Part shown: positions 23,660 to 31,411 of the stretch, in pieces
Layout of the letters: each line of letters opens with the position of its first letter
How positions within the stretch are numbered: position 1 is the first letter of the stretch
Source of the DNA: Stutzerimonas stutzeri
Lineage (GTDB): Bacteria > Pseudomonadota > Gammaproteobacteria > Pseudomonadales > Pseudomonadaceae
Assembly (NCBI RefSeq): GCF_018138085.1
Contig: NZ_CP073105.1
Coordinates: 1-64,000, forward strand
Direction of reading: 5' to 3'
DNA length: 64,000 nucleotides
Translations under genes and position numbers: made by a program
Notes under the pieces: generated by a model
The model's database searches: none
The model's input: only the letters and a program-made list of their open reading frames with translations
Told to the model about the DNA's origin: nothing

Positions 23660-24631
23660 ATGCAGCCGATTCTTCTCGACCAGCTCTTCGAAGCACGTGA
23701 ACGCATTCGCGGCCTCGTGCGGCAAACGCCGCTGGAGCGTTCGGCGTCGCTCAGCCGGCTGGCTGGCGTACCGGTGTGGTTGAAGCTGGAATCGCAGCAG
23801 GCCACCGGCAGCTTCAAGCTACGTGGCGCGAGTTATGCGGTCGCGCAGTTGTCAGAGGCGCAGAAACGCCTCGGCGTGGTCTCCGCCTCCACCGGCAATC
23901 ATGGCCGTGCGCTTGCGTACGCGGCGGCGCAGCAGGGGGTCACCGCCATCGTCTGCTTGTCGCAATTGGTGCCGCCGAACAAGGTGCAGGCGATCCGCGA
24001 GTTGGGCGCCGAGGTGGTCATCATCGGTCACAGCCAGGACGACGCCCAGGTCGAGGCCGAGCGCATCGCCCGTGAACGGGGCGCCGCCTTCATCCCGCCG
24101 TTCGACCATCCGCAGGTCATCGCCGGCCAGGGCACGCTCGGCCTGGAAATCCTCGAGCAGTGCCCGGAAGTCGCCGAGGTGCTGGTGCCATTGTCCGGCG
24201 GCGGCCTGTTTGCCGGTGTCGCTCTGGGCCTCAAGCGTCAGCGCCCGGAAATCCGCGTTCATGGCATCAGCATGCGGCGTGGCGCGGCGATGTACGCCAG
24301 CCTCGAGGCAGGCCACCCGGTCGAGGTGCAGGAATGCCCCAGCCTGGCCGATTCACTGGGCGGCGGCATCGGCCTGAACAATCGCTACACCTTCGCCCTC
24401 GTGCGCGAGCTGGCCGACCAGATCCATCTGCTCGACGAGCCGGCCATCGCTGCCGGCATCCGCCATGCCTATCACGAGGAGCGGCTGGTGATCGAAGGCG
24501 CCGCCGCCGTTGGCATCGCCGCGCTGCTCGAACGTTCGATCAAGCCGCGCGGGCCGGTGGTCATCGTGATCAGCGGCCGCAACCTGGACACCGGACAGCA
24601 CTTGCGCGTGCTCAACGGCGCCGACGAATAA
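23660..24631 (+). CDS. eutB: Hydroxyectoine utilization dehydratase EutB
   Basis: EutB is a threonine-dehydratase-like PLP enzyme proposed to remove the hydroxyl of the hydroxyectoine-derived intermediate. The PLP lysine is in GSFKLRG (K53 from this start), and the phosphate-binding glycine loop is LSGGGLFAG. I prefer the ATG at 23660 because CGGA lies nine bases upstream; an ATG at 23651 would add three residues. It begins the rightward catabolic run. Its partner gene eutA is not present nearby. Confidence 0.84.
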   Translation: MQPILLDQLFEARERIRGLVRQTPLERSASLSRLAGVPVWLKLESQQATGSFKLRGASYAVAQLSEAQKRLGVVSASTGNHGRALAYAAAQQGVTAIVCLSQLVPPNKVQAIRELGAEVVIIGHSQDDAQVEAERIARERGAAFIPPFDHPQVIAGQGTLGLEILEQCPEVAEVLVPLSGGGLFAGVALGLKRQRPEIRVHGISMRRGAAMYASLEAGHPVEVQECPSLADSLGGGIGLNNRYTFALVRELADQIHLLDEPAIAAGIRHAYHEERLVIEGAAAVGIAALLERSIKPRGPVVIVISGRNLDTGQHLRVLNGADE

Positions 24632-24681
24632 CCCAACCCAAACCCGACAACCTTGCTACCGGTGCGTCCGGAGTAGCCTCA

Positions 24682-25680
24682 ATGGAGATCAACATGGCCG
24701 AGACCGTGCTGCTCAGCGAAACCGATCTCCGCGCTTGCCTGGCCCTCGATCCGGCCAGCCTCGACGCGGTCGAACATGCTTTTCGCCTGCTCGCGACCGA
24801 GGCGGTGGCGATGCCGCCGATACTGCGCCTGGACATTCCCGAGCATAACGGCGAGGTCGACGTGAAGACCGCCTACCTGCCCGGCCTGCCGCGCTTTGCC
24901 ATCAAGGTCAGCCCCGGCTTCTTCGACAACCCGACGCTCGGCCTGCCGAGCCTGAACGGGCTGATGATGCTGTTCTCGGCGCGTACCGGTCTGCTCGACG
25001 CCCTGCTGCTGGACAACGGCTTCCTCACCGCGGTGCGCACGGCCGCCGCCGGCGCGGTGGCGGCGAAATGGCTGAGCCGGGCGGATGCCAGCCGCGTGGC
25101 CATTCTCGGCGCCGGCGAGCAGGCGCGTCTGCAACTGGCTGCCCTGCGCCTGGTGCGCGATATCCGCGAGGTGCGCATCTGGGCACGCGACCCTGAGAAG
25201 GCGGCGGTTTTTGCCAGCGAGATGGAGGGCGTCGAGGCGCGGGTCGCGGACCATGTCGATGCCGCCATGGACGGGGTCGACATTTCCATCACCACCACGC
25301 CCAGCCGCACGCCCTTGATCCAGCCGCATCATCTGCAGCCGGGCCTGCACATCACCGCCATGGGTTCGGATGCCGAGCACAAGAACGAAATCGCCGCCGC
25401 CACTCTGGCCGCCTGCGATCTCTACGTCGCCGACCGCCTGAGCCAGACCCGGGTACTCGGCGAACTGCACCACGCACTCGCCGCGGGCGTGGTGGATAGC
25501 GATTCATCGTCCCTCGCCGAACTCGGCCAGGTGATCGCCGGGCATCACCCCGGCCGCACCTCGGCCGGTCAGGTCACCCTTTGCGACCTGACCGGCACCG
25601 GCGCGCAAGACACTGCCATCGCCAGCTTCGCCTTCGACCGGGCGCGCGCAGCGGGCAGGGGTTTCATCTTCAACCCCTGA
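24682..25680 (+). CDS. eutC: Ectoine utilization protein EutC (ornithine cyclodeaminase family)
   Basis: EutC belongs to the ornithine cyclodeaminase/mu-crystallin family of NAD(P)-dependent enzymes and is proposed to act after EutB in hydroxyectoine degradation. The 332-residue protein has the Rossmann motif GAGEQARLQLAAL and the family segment GLLDALLLDNGFLTAVRTAAAGAVAAKWL. ATG at 24682 has GGAG eight bases upstream; ATG at 24694 also has GGAG and is an equal alternative. A much longer open frame upstream overlaps eutB and is not credible. Confidence 0.84.
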   Translation: MEINMAETVLLSETDLRACLALDPASLDAVEHAFRLLATEAVAMPPILRLDIPEHNGEVDVKTAYLPGLPRFAIKVSPGFFDNPTLGLPSLNGLMMLFSARTGLLDALLLDNGFLTAVRTAAAGAVAAKWLSRADASRVAILGAGEQARLQLAALRLVRDIREVRIWARDPEKAAVFASEMEGVEARVADHVDAAMDGVDISITTTPSRTPLIQPHHLQPGLHITAMGSDAEHKNEIAAATLAACDLYVADRLSQTRVLGELHHALAAGVVDSDSSSLAELGQVIAGHHPGRTSAGQVTLCDLTGTGAQDTAIASFAFDRARAAGRGFIFNP

Positions 25681-25779
25681 TCTTCAGACGCGAGCCTGTT
25701 CGCGCCCGGGCCGCACGCCGGGCTCGCGAGCCAGCTCGCCCCTGCAGAGCAAGCGCGGTCCATCCACGAGGGCAAAAAG

Positions 25780-26970
25780 ATGTCCGAAATCGTCGTCAAT
25801 CTCCCGTTCAGTCGGGAGGAATATGCGTTGCGTATCAGCCGGGTCCGCCAGGTCATGGCCGCCCGCGGTATCGAGCTGCTGATCGTCACCGACCCGTCGA
25901 ACATGGCCTGGTTGACCGGTTATGACGGCTGGTCGTTCTACGTCCACCAGTGCGTATTGCTGGCGCTCGAAGGCGATCCGCTGTGGTTTGGCCGTGACCA
26001 GGACGCCAATGGCGCACGCCGCACCGTGTTCATGGGCGATGACGATATCGTCGGTTACCCGGATCACTACGTGCAGTCCAGCGTGCGTCATCCGATGGAC
26101 TATCTGTCGCGCGAGGTGATCGCCGCGCGCGGTTGGGACCGCCTGGCCATCGGTGTGGAGATGGACAACTACTACTTCAGCGCGGCCGCCTTCCGCTCGC
26201 TGCAGCAGCACCTGCCGCACACGCAATTCTTCGACGCCACCGCGCTGGTCAATTGGCGGCGGGCGGTGAAATCGCCTCAGGAAATCGAGTACATGCGCGT
26301 CGCCGCGCGCATCGTCCAGCGCATGCACGAGACGATCTACGAGCGTATCGAGCCGGGGCTGCGCAAGAACGAGCTGGTCGCCGATATCTACCGCGCCGGC
26401 ATCCTCGGGGTCGAGGGCCACGGCGGTGACTATCCGGCAATCGTGCCGTTGCTGCCGACCGGCGCCGATGCCAGTGCGCCGCACCTGACCTGGAACGACA
26501 ACCCGTTCCGACTGGGCGCCGGCACCTTCTTCGAGATTGCCGGCTGCTACAAGCGCTACCACTGTCCGCTGTCGCGCACCATCTACCTGGGCAAACCGCC
26601 GGCGCACATTCTCGAGGCCGAGCAGGCGGTGGTCGAGGGCATCTCCGCGGGCCTCGCAGTGGCGCGCCCGGGCAATACCACCGGCGATATCGCCCGCGCC
26701 TTCCTCAAGGTGCTCGACAAGTTCGACATCCAGAAGGACAGCCGCTGCGGCTACCCGATCGGCATCAGCTATCCGCCGGACTGGGGCGAGCGGACCATGA
26801 GCCTGCGTCCGAGCGATGAAAGCGTGCTGGAGCCGGGCATGACCTTCCACTTCATCCCCGGACTGTGGATGGACGACTGGGGGCTGGAAATCACCGAGAG
26901 CATCCTGATCACCGAGACCGGGATGGAAACCTTCTGCGACTTGCCACGCAAGCTATACGTCAAGGACTAG
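25780..26970 (+). CDS. doeA: Ectoine hydrolase DoeA (EutD)
   Basis: DoeA opens the ectoine ring to N-acetyl-diaminobutyrate. It is an M24 (creatinase/Xaa-Pro peptidase) fold protein of 396 residues, with an N-terminal creatinase domain (IELLIVTDPSNMAWLTGYDGWSFYVHQ) and a C-terminal pita-bread domain (GHGGDYPAIVPLL, HFIPGLWMDDWGLEITESILIT). Several metal ligands of true peptidases are replaced, as known for this hydrolase. doeB follows after two bases, and DoeA and DoeB are known to work together. Confidence 0.92.
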   Translation: MSEIVVNLPFSREEYALRISRVRQVMAARGIELLIVTDPSNMAWLTGYDGWSFYVHQCVLLALEGDPLWFGRDQDANGARRTVFMGDDDIVGYPDHYVQSSVRHPMDYLSREVIAARGWDRLAIGVEMDNYYFSAAAFRSLQQHLPHTQFFDATALVNWRRAVKSPQEIEYMRVAARIVQRMHETIYERIEPGLRKNELVADIYRAGILGVEGHGGDYPAIVPLLPTGADASAPHLTWNDNPFRLGAGTFFEIAGCYKRYHCPLSRTIYLGKPPAHILEAEQAVVEGISAGLAVARPGNTTGDIARAFLKVLDKFDIQKDSRCGYPIGISYPPDWGERTMSLRPSDESVLEPGMTFHFIPGLWMDDWGLEITESILITETGMETFCDLPRKLYVKD

Positions 26971-26972
26971 CC

Positions 26973-27977
26973 ATGAGTGAAACGCTGCTGCGCAACCCCA
27001 TCAGCCCCACCGTCGACTTCGAACGTGACGGTGTGCAGCATGGCTATCTGCGCCTGCCCTACTCGCGCGACGACTCGGCCTGGGGCGCGGTGATGATCCC
27101 CATCAGCGTAGTCAAGAACGGCGCGGGCCCCACCGCGTTGTTCACCGGTGGCAACCACGGCGACGAGTACGAAGGCCCGCTGGCGCTGAGCAAGCTGGCC
27201 TGCAATCTCGACCCGGCGCGGGTGCAGGGTCGGGTGATCATCATTCCGTTCATGAACGCGCCGGCGGTATGGGCCGGCACACGAACCTCGCCCATCGATC
27301 ACGGCAACCTCAACCGCAGCTTCCCCGGCCGACCCGACGGCAGCGTGACCGAGAAGATCGCCGATTACTTCCAGCGCAGCCTGCTGCCGCTGGCCGATCT
27401 GGTGCTGGATATCCACTCGGGCGGCAAGACCCTCGACTTTCTGCCTTTCGCCGCCTGCCACCTGCTGCCCGACAAGGCCCATCAAGCCCGTTGCGAGGCC
27501 GGCATGCGGGCCTTCGCTGCGCCCTACTGCATGCGCATGCTGGAGCAGGATGCGCTGGGCATGTACGACACCGCGGCCGAGGCGCTGGGCAAGGTGTTCG
27601 TCACCACCGAGCTCGGCGGCGGCGGCTCCATCAGTGCCCGGACGCTGGCCATCGCCGAGCGTGGCGTGCGCAACCTGCTGATCCATTTCGATCTGCTCGA
27701 TGGCGAAATCGAGCCGGCCGAGTCGGTGATGCTGGACATGCCGGACGGTGATTGCTACCTGTGCAGTGAGAGCGATGGGCTACTCGAACTGTGCAGGGAC
27801 CTGGGCGAGACCGTGCGGGCCGGCGAACTGGTGGCGCGGGTGCATGATGCACGGCGCACCGGTGCCGCGCCGGTTGAATACCGTGCACGGCGCGGCGGCC
27901 TGATCAGCGCGCGGCACTTTCCGGGACGGGTGCAGAGCGGCGACACGCTGGCGGTAATTGCGCAGGTGCTGCAGTGA
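26973..27977 (+). CDS. doeB: N-alpha-acetyl-L-2,4-diaminobutyrate deacetylase DoeB (EutE)
   Basis: DoeB removes the acetyl group of N-alpha-acetyl-diaminobutyrate made by DoeA. It belongs to the aspartoacylase/succinylglutamate desuccinylase zinc-hydrolase family. The 334-residue protein has zinc ligands in GGNHGDEYEG (H62, E65) and LDIHSGG. The ATG at 26973 lies two bases after doeA; the longer upstream frame overlaps doeA and is rejected. Confidence 0.91.
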   Translation: MSETLLRNPISPTVDFERDGVQHGYLRLPYSRDDSAWGAVMIPISVVKNGAGPTALFTGGNHGDEYEGPLALSKLACNLDPARVQGRVIIIPFMNAPAVWAGTRTSPIDHGNLNRSFPGRPDGSVTEKIADYFQRSLLPLADLVLDIHSGGKTLDFLPFAACHLLPDKAHQARCEAGMRAFAAPYCMRMLEQDALGMYDTAAEALGKVFVTTELGGGGSISARTLAIAERGVRNLLIHFDLLDGEIEPAESVMLDMPDGDCYLCSESDGLLELCRDLGETVRAGELVARVHDARRTGAAPVEYRARRGGLISARHFPGRVQSGDTLAVIAQVLQ

Positions 27978-28076
27978 GCGCCGCGCCTGTTGGGCGACGA
28001 GCGGCTCGTCAGTCCACGGCCGGAGGGCGCAAGAGAGCTGCAGTGTCGTCCGGACGCGATGTTTTTGGGAGGCTGC

Positions 28077-28583
28077 ATGCACAAGCTCGATCGCTATGAC
28101 TTGAAGATTCTGCGCATCCTGTCCGAGGATGGCCGGATCACCAAGTCGGCGCTGGCCGAGGCCATCAACCTCTCGGTGACGCCGGCCTGGGAGCGTGTGC
28201 GCAAGCTCGAGGCCGCCGGGCTGGTGCGCGGCTATCGGGCGCTGATCGACTGGGGCGCGCTGTTCCGGACCCAGCAGGTCCTGGTGGAAATCAGCCTGGC
28301 ACGGCATACCGCACAGGATATGCGGCGCTTCGAACAGCGCCTGGCCGACGCGCCGGAAGTCGCTTTCTGCTACGCCACCGGCGGTGGTATCGACTACATC
28401 GCGATGATCCGCGCACGCGACATCGACCACTACCAGCGCTTCATCGACGCGCTGTTGCTCGAAGACCTGGGTATCGAGCGCTACTACACCTACATCGTCA
28501 CCAAGAGCGTCAAACGCGACGAGGGCGGCGCCCCCACGGCACCCGACGAAGACGTACAGGCGCCGCATACGGGGACGTTCTGA
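28077..28583 (+). CDS. doeX: Lrp/AsnC-family regulator DoeX
   Basis: This is an Lrp/AsnC-type regulator usually found within ectoine degradation clusters. The 168-residue protein has an N-terminal helix-turn-helix (DLKILRILSEDGRITKSALAEAINLSVTPAWERVRKLE) and a C-terminal ligand-binding domain. ATG at 28077 is preceded by GGGAGG at ideal spacing, so the longer frame from 27990 is not used. With EnuR it gives the island two local regulators. Confidence 0.86.
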   Translation: MHKLDRYDLKILRILSEDGRITKSALAEAINLSVTPAWERVRKLEAAGLVRGYRALIDWGALFRTQQVLVEISLARHTAQDMRRFEQRLADAPEVAFCYATGGGIDYIAMIRARDIDHYQRFIDALLLEDLGIERYYTYIVTKSVKRDEGGAPTAPDEDVQAPHTGTF

Positions 28584-28653
28584 CCGGCGCGACTATCACC
28601 ACGGCTCGAATGCCACTAGAATGCGCGCCGCCTTGGCCCTGTTGGCCCGGCAA

Positions 28654-28690
28654 ATGGGTTCCCTCACCCCATCACGTTTAAAAAGGACAT
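28654..28690 (+). promoter_or_regulatory. preQ1-I-like riboswitch upstream of yhhQ
   Basis: ATGGG (28654-28658) pairs with CCCAT (28668-28672) around the loop TTCCCTCAC, and an A-rich tail leads to GGA (28685-28687). TCC in the loop (28660-28662) can pair with that GGA, forming the H-type pseudoknot of preQ1-I aptamers and masking the yhhQ ribosome-binding site. The downstream gene is a queuosine-precursor transporter, a known preQ1 regulon member. Translational OFF control is inferred. Confidence 0.72.
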
Positions 28691-28693
28691 GCC

Positions 28694-29347
28694 ATGCTGC
28701 AGATTCCCTCGTCGGTCCATAGGGCCACACTGGGCGGCCTGATCGCCTTCCACATCCTTATCATCATCGCCAGCAACTACCTGGTGCAGCTGCCGATCAC
28801 TCTGTTCGGCTGGCACACCACCTGGGGCGCGTTCAGCTTCCCGTTCATCTTCCTGGCCACCGACCTGACCGTGCGCCTGCTCGGCAAGGGCCCGGCACGC
28901 CGCGTGATCGCTCGCGTCATGGTCCCGGCGCTAATCGCCTCCTATGTGGTTTCGGTGTTGTTCCATCAGGGCGCGTTCAGCGGGTTCGCGGCGCTGGGTG
29001 AGTTCAACCTGTTCGTGTTTCGCATCGCCATCGCCAGCTTCCTCGCCTACGTGTTCGGCCAGATCCTTGACATCCAGGTGTTCGACCGGCTGCGGCGGCT
29101 GCGTCAGTGGTGGGTCGCGCCCACCGCCTCCACGATATTCGGCAATCTGCTGGACACCTTCGTGTTCTTCTCCATCGCCTTCTGGCACAGCGACGACGCC
29201 TTCATGGCAGCCAATTGGGTGGAGATCGCCAGCGTCGACTACGTGATCAAGCTGGGCATCAGCCTGGCGCTGTTCGTGCCGCTCTACGGCATGCTGCTGA
29301 ACGCCATCGTGCGCATGCTGCCGGTACAGCAGACCGCGACCGCATAA
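28694..29347 (+). CDS. yhhQ: Queuosine precursor (preQ0/preQ1) transporter YhhQ
   Basis: YhhQ (COG1738, VUT family) imports 7-deazaguanine precursors for queuosine in tRNA. The 217-residue protein is very hydrophobic with about six membrane segments and the family motifs TDLTVRLLGKGPARR and APTASTIFGNLLDTFVFFSIAF. A preQ1-I-like aptamer overlaps its ribosome-binding site. It lies inside the ectoine island between doeX and doeC with its own control, so it is probably a separate transcription or translation unit. Confidence 0.9.
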   Translation: MLQIPSSVHRATLGGLIAFHILIIIASNYLVQLPITLFGWHTTWGAFSFPFIFLATDLTVRLLGKGPARRVIARVMVPALIASYVVSVLFHQGAFSGFAALGEFNLFVFRIAIASFLAYVFGQILDIQVFDRLRRLRQWWVAPTASTIFGNLLDTFVFFSIAFWHSDDAFMAANWVEIASVDYVIKLGISLALFVPLYGMLLNAIVRMLPVQQTATA

Positions 29348-29395
29348 GCGACAGCCTCGGCCAGAGCGCAAAAAGTGCTTGGCTCCTACGCGTAG

Positions 29396-29434
29396 GGTGG
29401 AAAACGGCGAAGCCTTTTCCACCGCAGCCTCCAG
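29396..29434. repeat. Palindromic intergenic repeat (GTAGGGTGGAAAA type)
   Basis: GGTGGAAAA and TTTTCCACC form a 9-bp inverted repeat around CGGCGAAGCC, preceded by GTAG. A relative with the GTAGGGTGGG lead occurs at 61621-61686, so this is probably a dispersed genomic repeat. Confidence 0.5.
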
Positions 29435-29557
29435 GCTTTTCTCGTTTGCCCACCGCCAAACAGAAAATTCCGCCCGCCAATCGCGCCGCTACGGAAAAAA
29501 GCCCAAGCCGCCCTCCCCTAGCATGTCTCCCATGCCACTCGGCCCGGAGGCATCGCC

Positions 29558-31021
29558 ATGTCGCTCAAACACCCGCTGTTGTTCAAATCACTGTGCTACG
29601 TCAACGGTCAGTGGATCCACAGCCGTAGCGGCGCCAGTGTCGCCGTGCAAAACCCGGCCAATCTGGCCGAGATCGGCCATGTACCGATGCTCGAACGTGA
29701 GCAGATCGTCGCCGCGGTGGACGCCGCCGAGCGAGCCTTTGCGTCCTGGCGTCTACAAAGCCTGGACGAGCGTGCGGCCCTTTTGCAGCGCTGGGCCGCG
29801 CTGATCCTGCAACATCAGGACGATCTGGCGGCGATCCTTTGCGAAGAGCAGGGCAAGCCGCTGGCCGAGGCGCGGGGCGAAATCCGTTATGCGGCCAGTT
29901 TCATCCCCTGGTTCGCCGAGGAGGCTCGGCGGTTGTATGGCCGGACCATCCCGAGCCATATCGCCAATGCCGACCTGAGCACCCTGAAGGAGCCGGTCGG
30001 TGTCTGCGCCCTGCTCACGCCCTGGAACTTCCCCAGCGCGATGATCACCCGCAAGGCCGCCGCGGCACTGGCGGCCGGCTGCACGGTGGTGGTCAAGCCG
30101 GCGCACGAAACGCCTTATTCGGCCTTCGCCCTGGCTCAGCTCGCCGAGGAAGCGGGCCTGCCGGCCGGCGTGTTCAACGTGGTGCTCGGCGAGCCGCAGA
30201 TGGTCATGCAAACCCTGGTACAGGATTCGCGCGTGCGCTCGGTGAGCTTCACCGGTTCGACCCGGGTCGGTCGCTTGATCCTGGAGGCCGCGGCCTCCGG
30301 GGTGAAGAAGGTGGCGCTGGAACTGGGGGGCAATGCACCCCTGATCGTCTGCGCCGATGCCGACCTCGAGCACGCCGTGCAGGTGGCGCTGGATGCCAAG
30401 TTCCAGACCTCCGGGCAGGACTGTTGCGCCGCCAACCGTATCCTCGTCCAGCGGCCGATCTACGAGGCGTTCCTGACGCGTTTCGCCCGTGCCGTACGTG
30501 AATTGCGTGTGGGCCTCGGGCTGGATGAACGCAGCCAGATCGGCCCGCTGATGCACCAGGCGGCGTTCGACGCCACCACCGCGCGGGTTGCCGACGCGCT
30601 GGAAAAGGGCGCTCGGCTGCTGGCCGGCGGCGAGCCCCACGCCCTTGGCGGCTGGTTCTGGCAGCCGACGCTGCTGGCCGACGTTACCCCCGATATGCGC
30701 ATTTACCGCGAAGAAAATTTCGCCCCGATCGCCGGCGTGCTGCCGTTCGATAGCCTCGACGAGGCTGTCGGCATGGCCAACGACACCGAATACGGGCTGG
30801 CCGCCTACATCTGCTCGAACCGGCTGGACGTGATCCACCCGCTCATCCGGCGTCTCGATCACGCGATGGTCGCGGTCAATGGCACCAAATTCACCGGCCA
30901 CCCGATCCCCTTCGGTGGCATGAAAGCCTCCGGTCTCGGCCGAGAAGGCGGCAGCGAGGGCTTCGAGCCCTTCGTCGAGACCAAGTACGTCTGCGTCCAT
31001 CACCAAGGCCAGCGGTACTGA
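29558..31021 (+). CDS. doeC: NAD(P)-dependent semialdehyde dehydrogenase DoeC
   Basis: DoeC is assigned to the oxidation of aspartate semialdehyde to aspartate late in ectoine breakdown. The 487-residue protein is a canonical aldehyde dehydrogenase: TPWNFPSAMITRKAAAALAAGC cofactor segment, catalytic general base E255 in LELGG, and nucleophilic cysteine C289 in SGQDCCAANR. By sequence alone it could be a succinate-semialdehyde dehydrogenase; the neighbouring doeD supports the ectoine role. The start is the ATG at 29558 with GGAGG upstream. Confidence 0.82.
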   Translation: MSLKHPLLFKSLCYVNGQWIHSRSGASVAVQNPANLAEIGHVPMLEREQIVAAVDAAERAFASWRLQSLDERAALLQRWAALILQHQDDLAAILCEEQGKPLAEARGEIRYAASFIPWFAEEARRLYGRTIPSHIANADLSTLKEPVGVCALLTPWNFPSAMITRKAAAALAAGCTVVVKPAHETPYSAFALAQLAEEAGLPAGVFNVVLGEPQMVMQTLVQDSRVRSVSFTGSTRVGRLILEAAASGVKKVALELGGNAPLIVCADADLEHAVQVALDAKFQTSGQDCCAANRILVQRPIYEAFLTRFARAVRELRVGLGLDERSQIGPLMHQAAFDATTARVADALEKGARLLAGGEPHALGGWFWQPTLLADVTPDMRIYREENFAPIAGVLPFDSLDEAVGMANDTEYGLAAYICSNRLDVIHPLIRRLDHAMVAVNGTKFTGHPIPFGGMKASGLGREGGSEGFEPFVETKYVCVHHQGQRY

Positions 31022-31080
31022 TGGCCTGCTTGATCGGGCGGAGCTGTGGCACTGAGTTGGCGCAATGCTCGGGCCGCTTC

Positions 31081-31260
31081 CGTGGGAGCCCGACCTCGGG
31101 GCGAAGCGCTCGGAGCACCGGATTGGCGACATTCGGCGCGAGGTCGCGCCTCCCACAAGTGGGGGCGGCGTTCACTGCTTTTTCGTGGGAGGCCCTACCC
31201 CGGGGCGAAGCTTTTCGGGCACCGAGTTGGCGCCGTTCGCCGCGGGTCTTGCCTCCCACA
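31081..31260. repeat. Two REP/BIME-like inverted repeat pairs
   Basis: The 390-base doeC-doeD gap holds two tandem pairs (about 31081-31157 and 31184-31260). Each opens with GTGGGAG, has a GGGGCGAAGC segment, and closes with the inverted CTCCCAC. This is the style of Pseudomonas REP doublets. A related copy lies at about 48807-48884. No gene is visible in the gap. Confidence 0.68.
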
Positions 31261-31411
31261 GAACCTGGCCACTAGCCGGAGAGCCAACAACACGCTGGCG
31301 GGCCGAAAACAGCCTGCCAGGCAAGCCGAGCCATTTCCGCCCTTAGGGGCGGGTCAGGATGAGGGAGGCGGAATCCGAGCCCCTTTTTCCATTACCGCAA
31401 AGGAGACGCCC

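Noticed and set aside
24160-24681. Upstream extension of the eutC frame
   Set aside because: It lies in the wrong frame inside eutB and has shadow composition.
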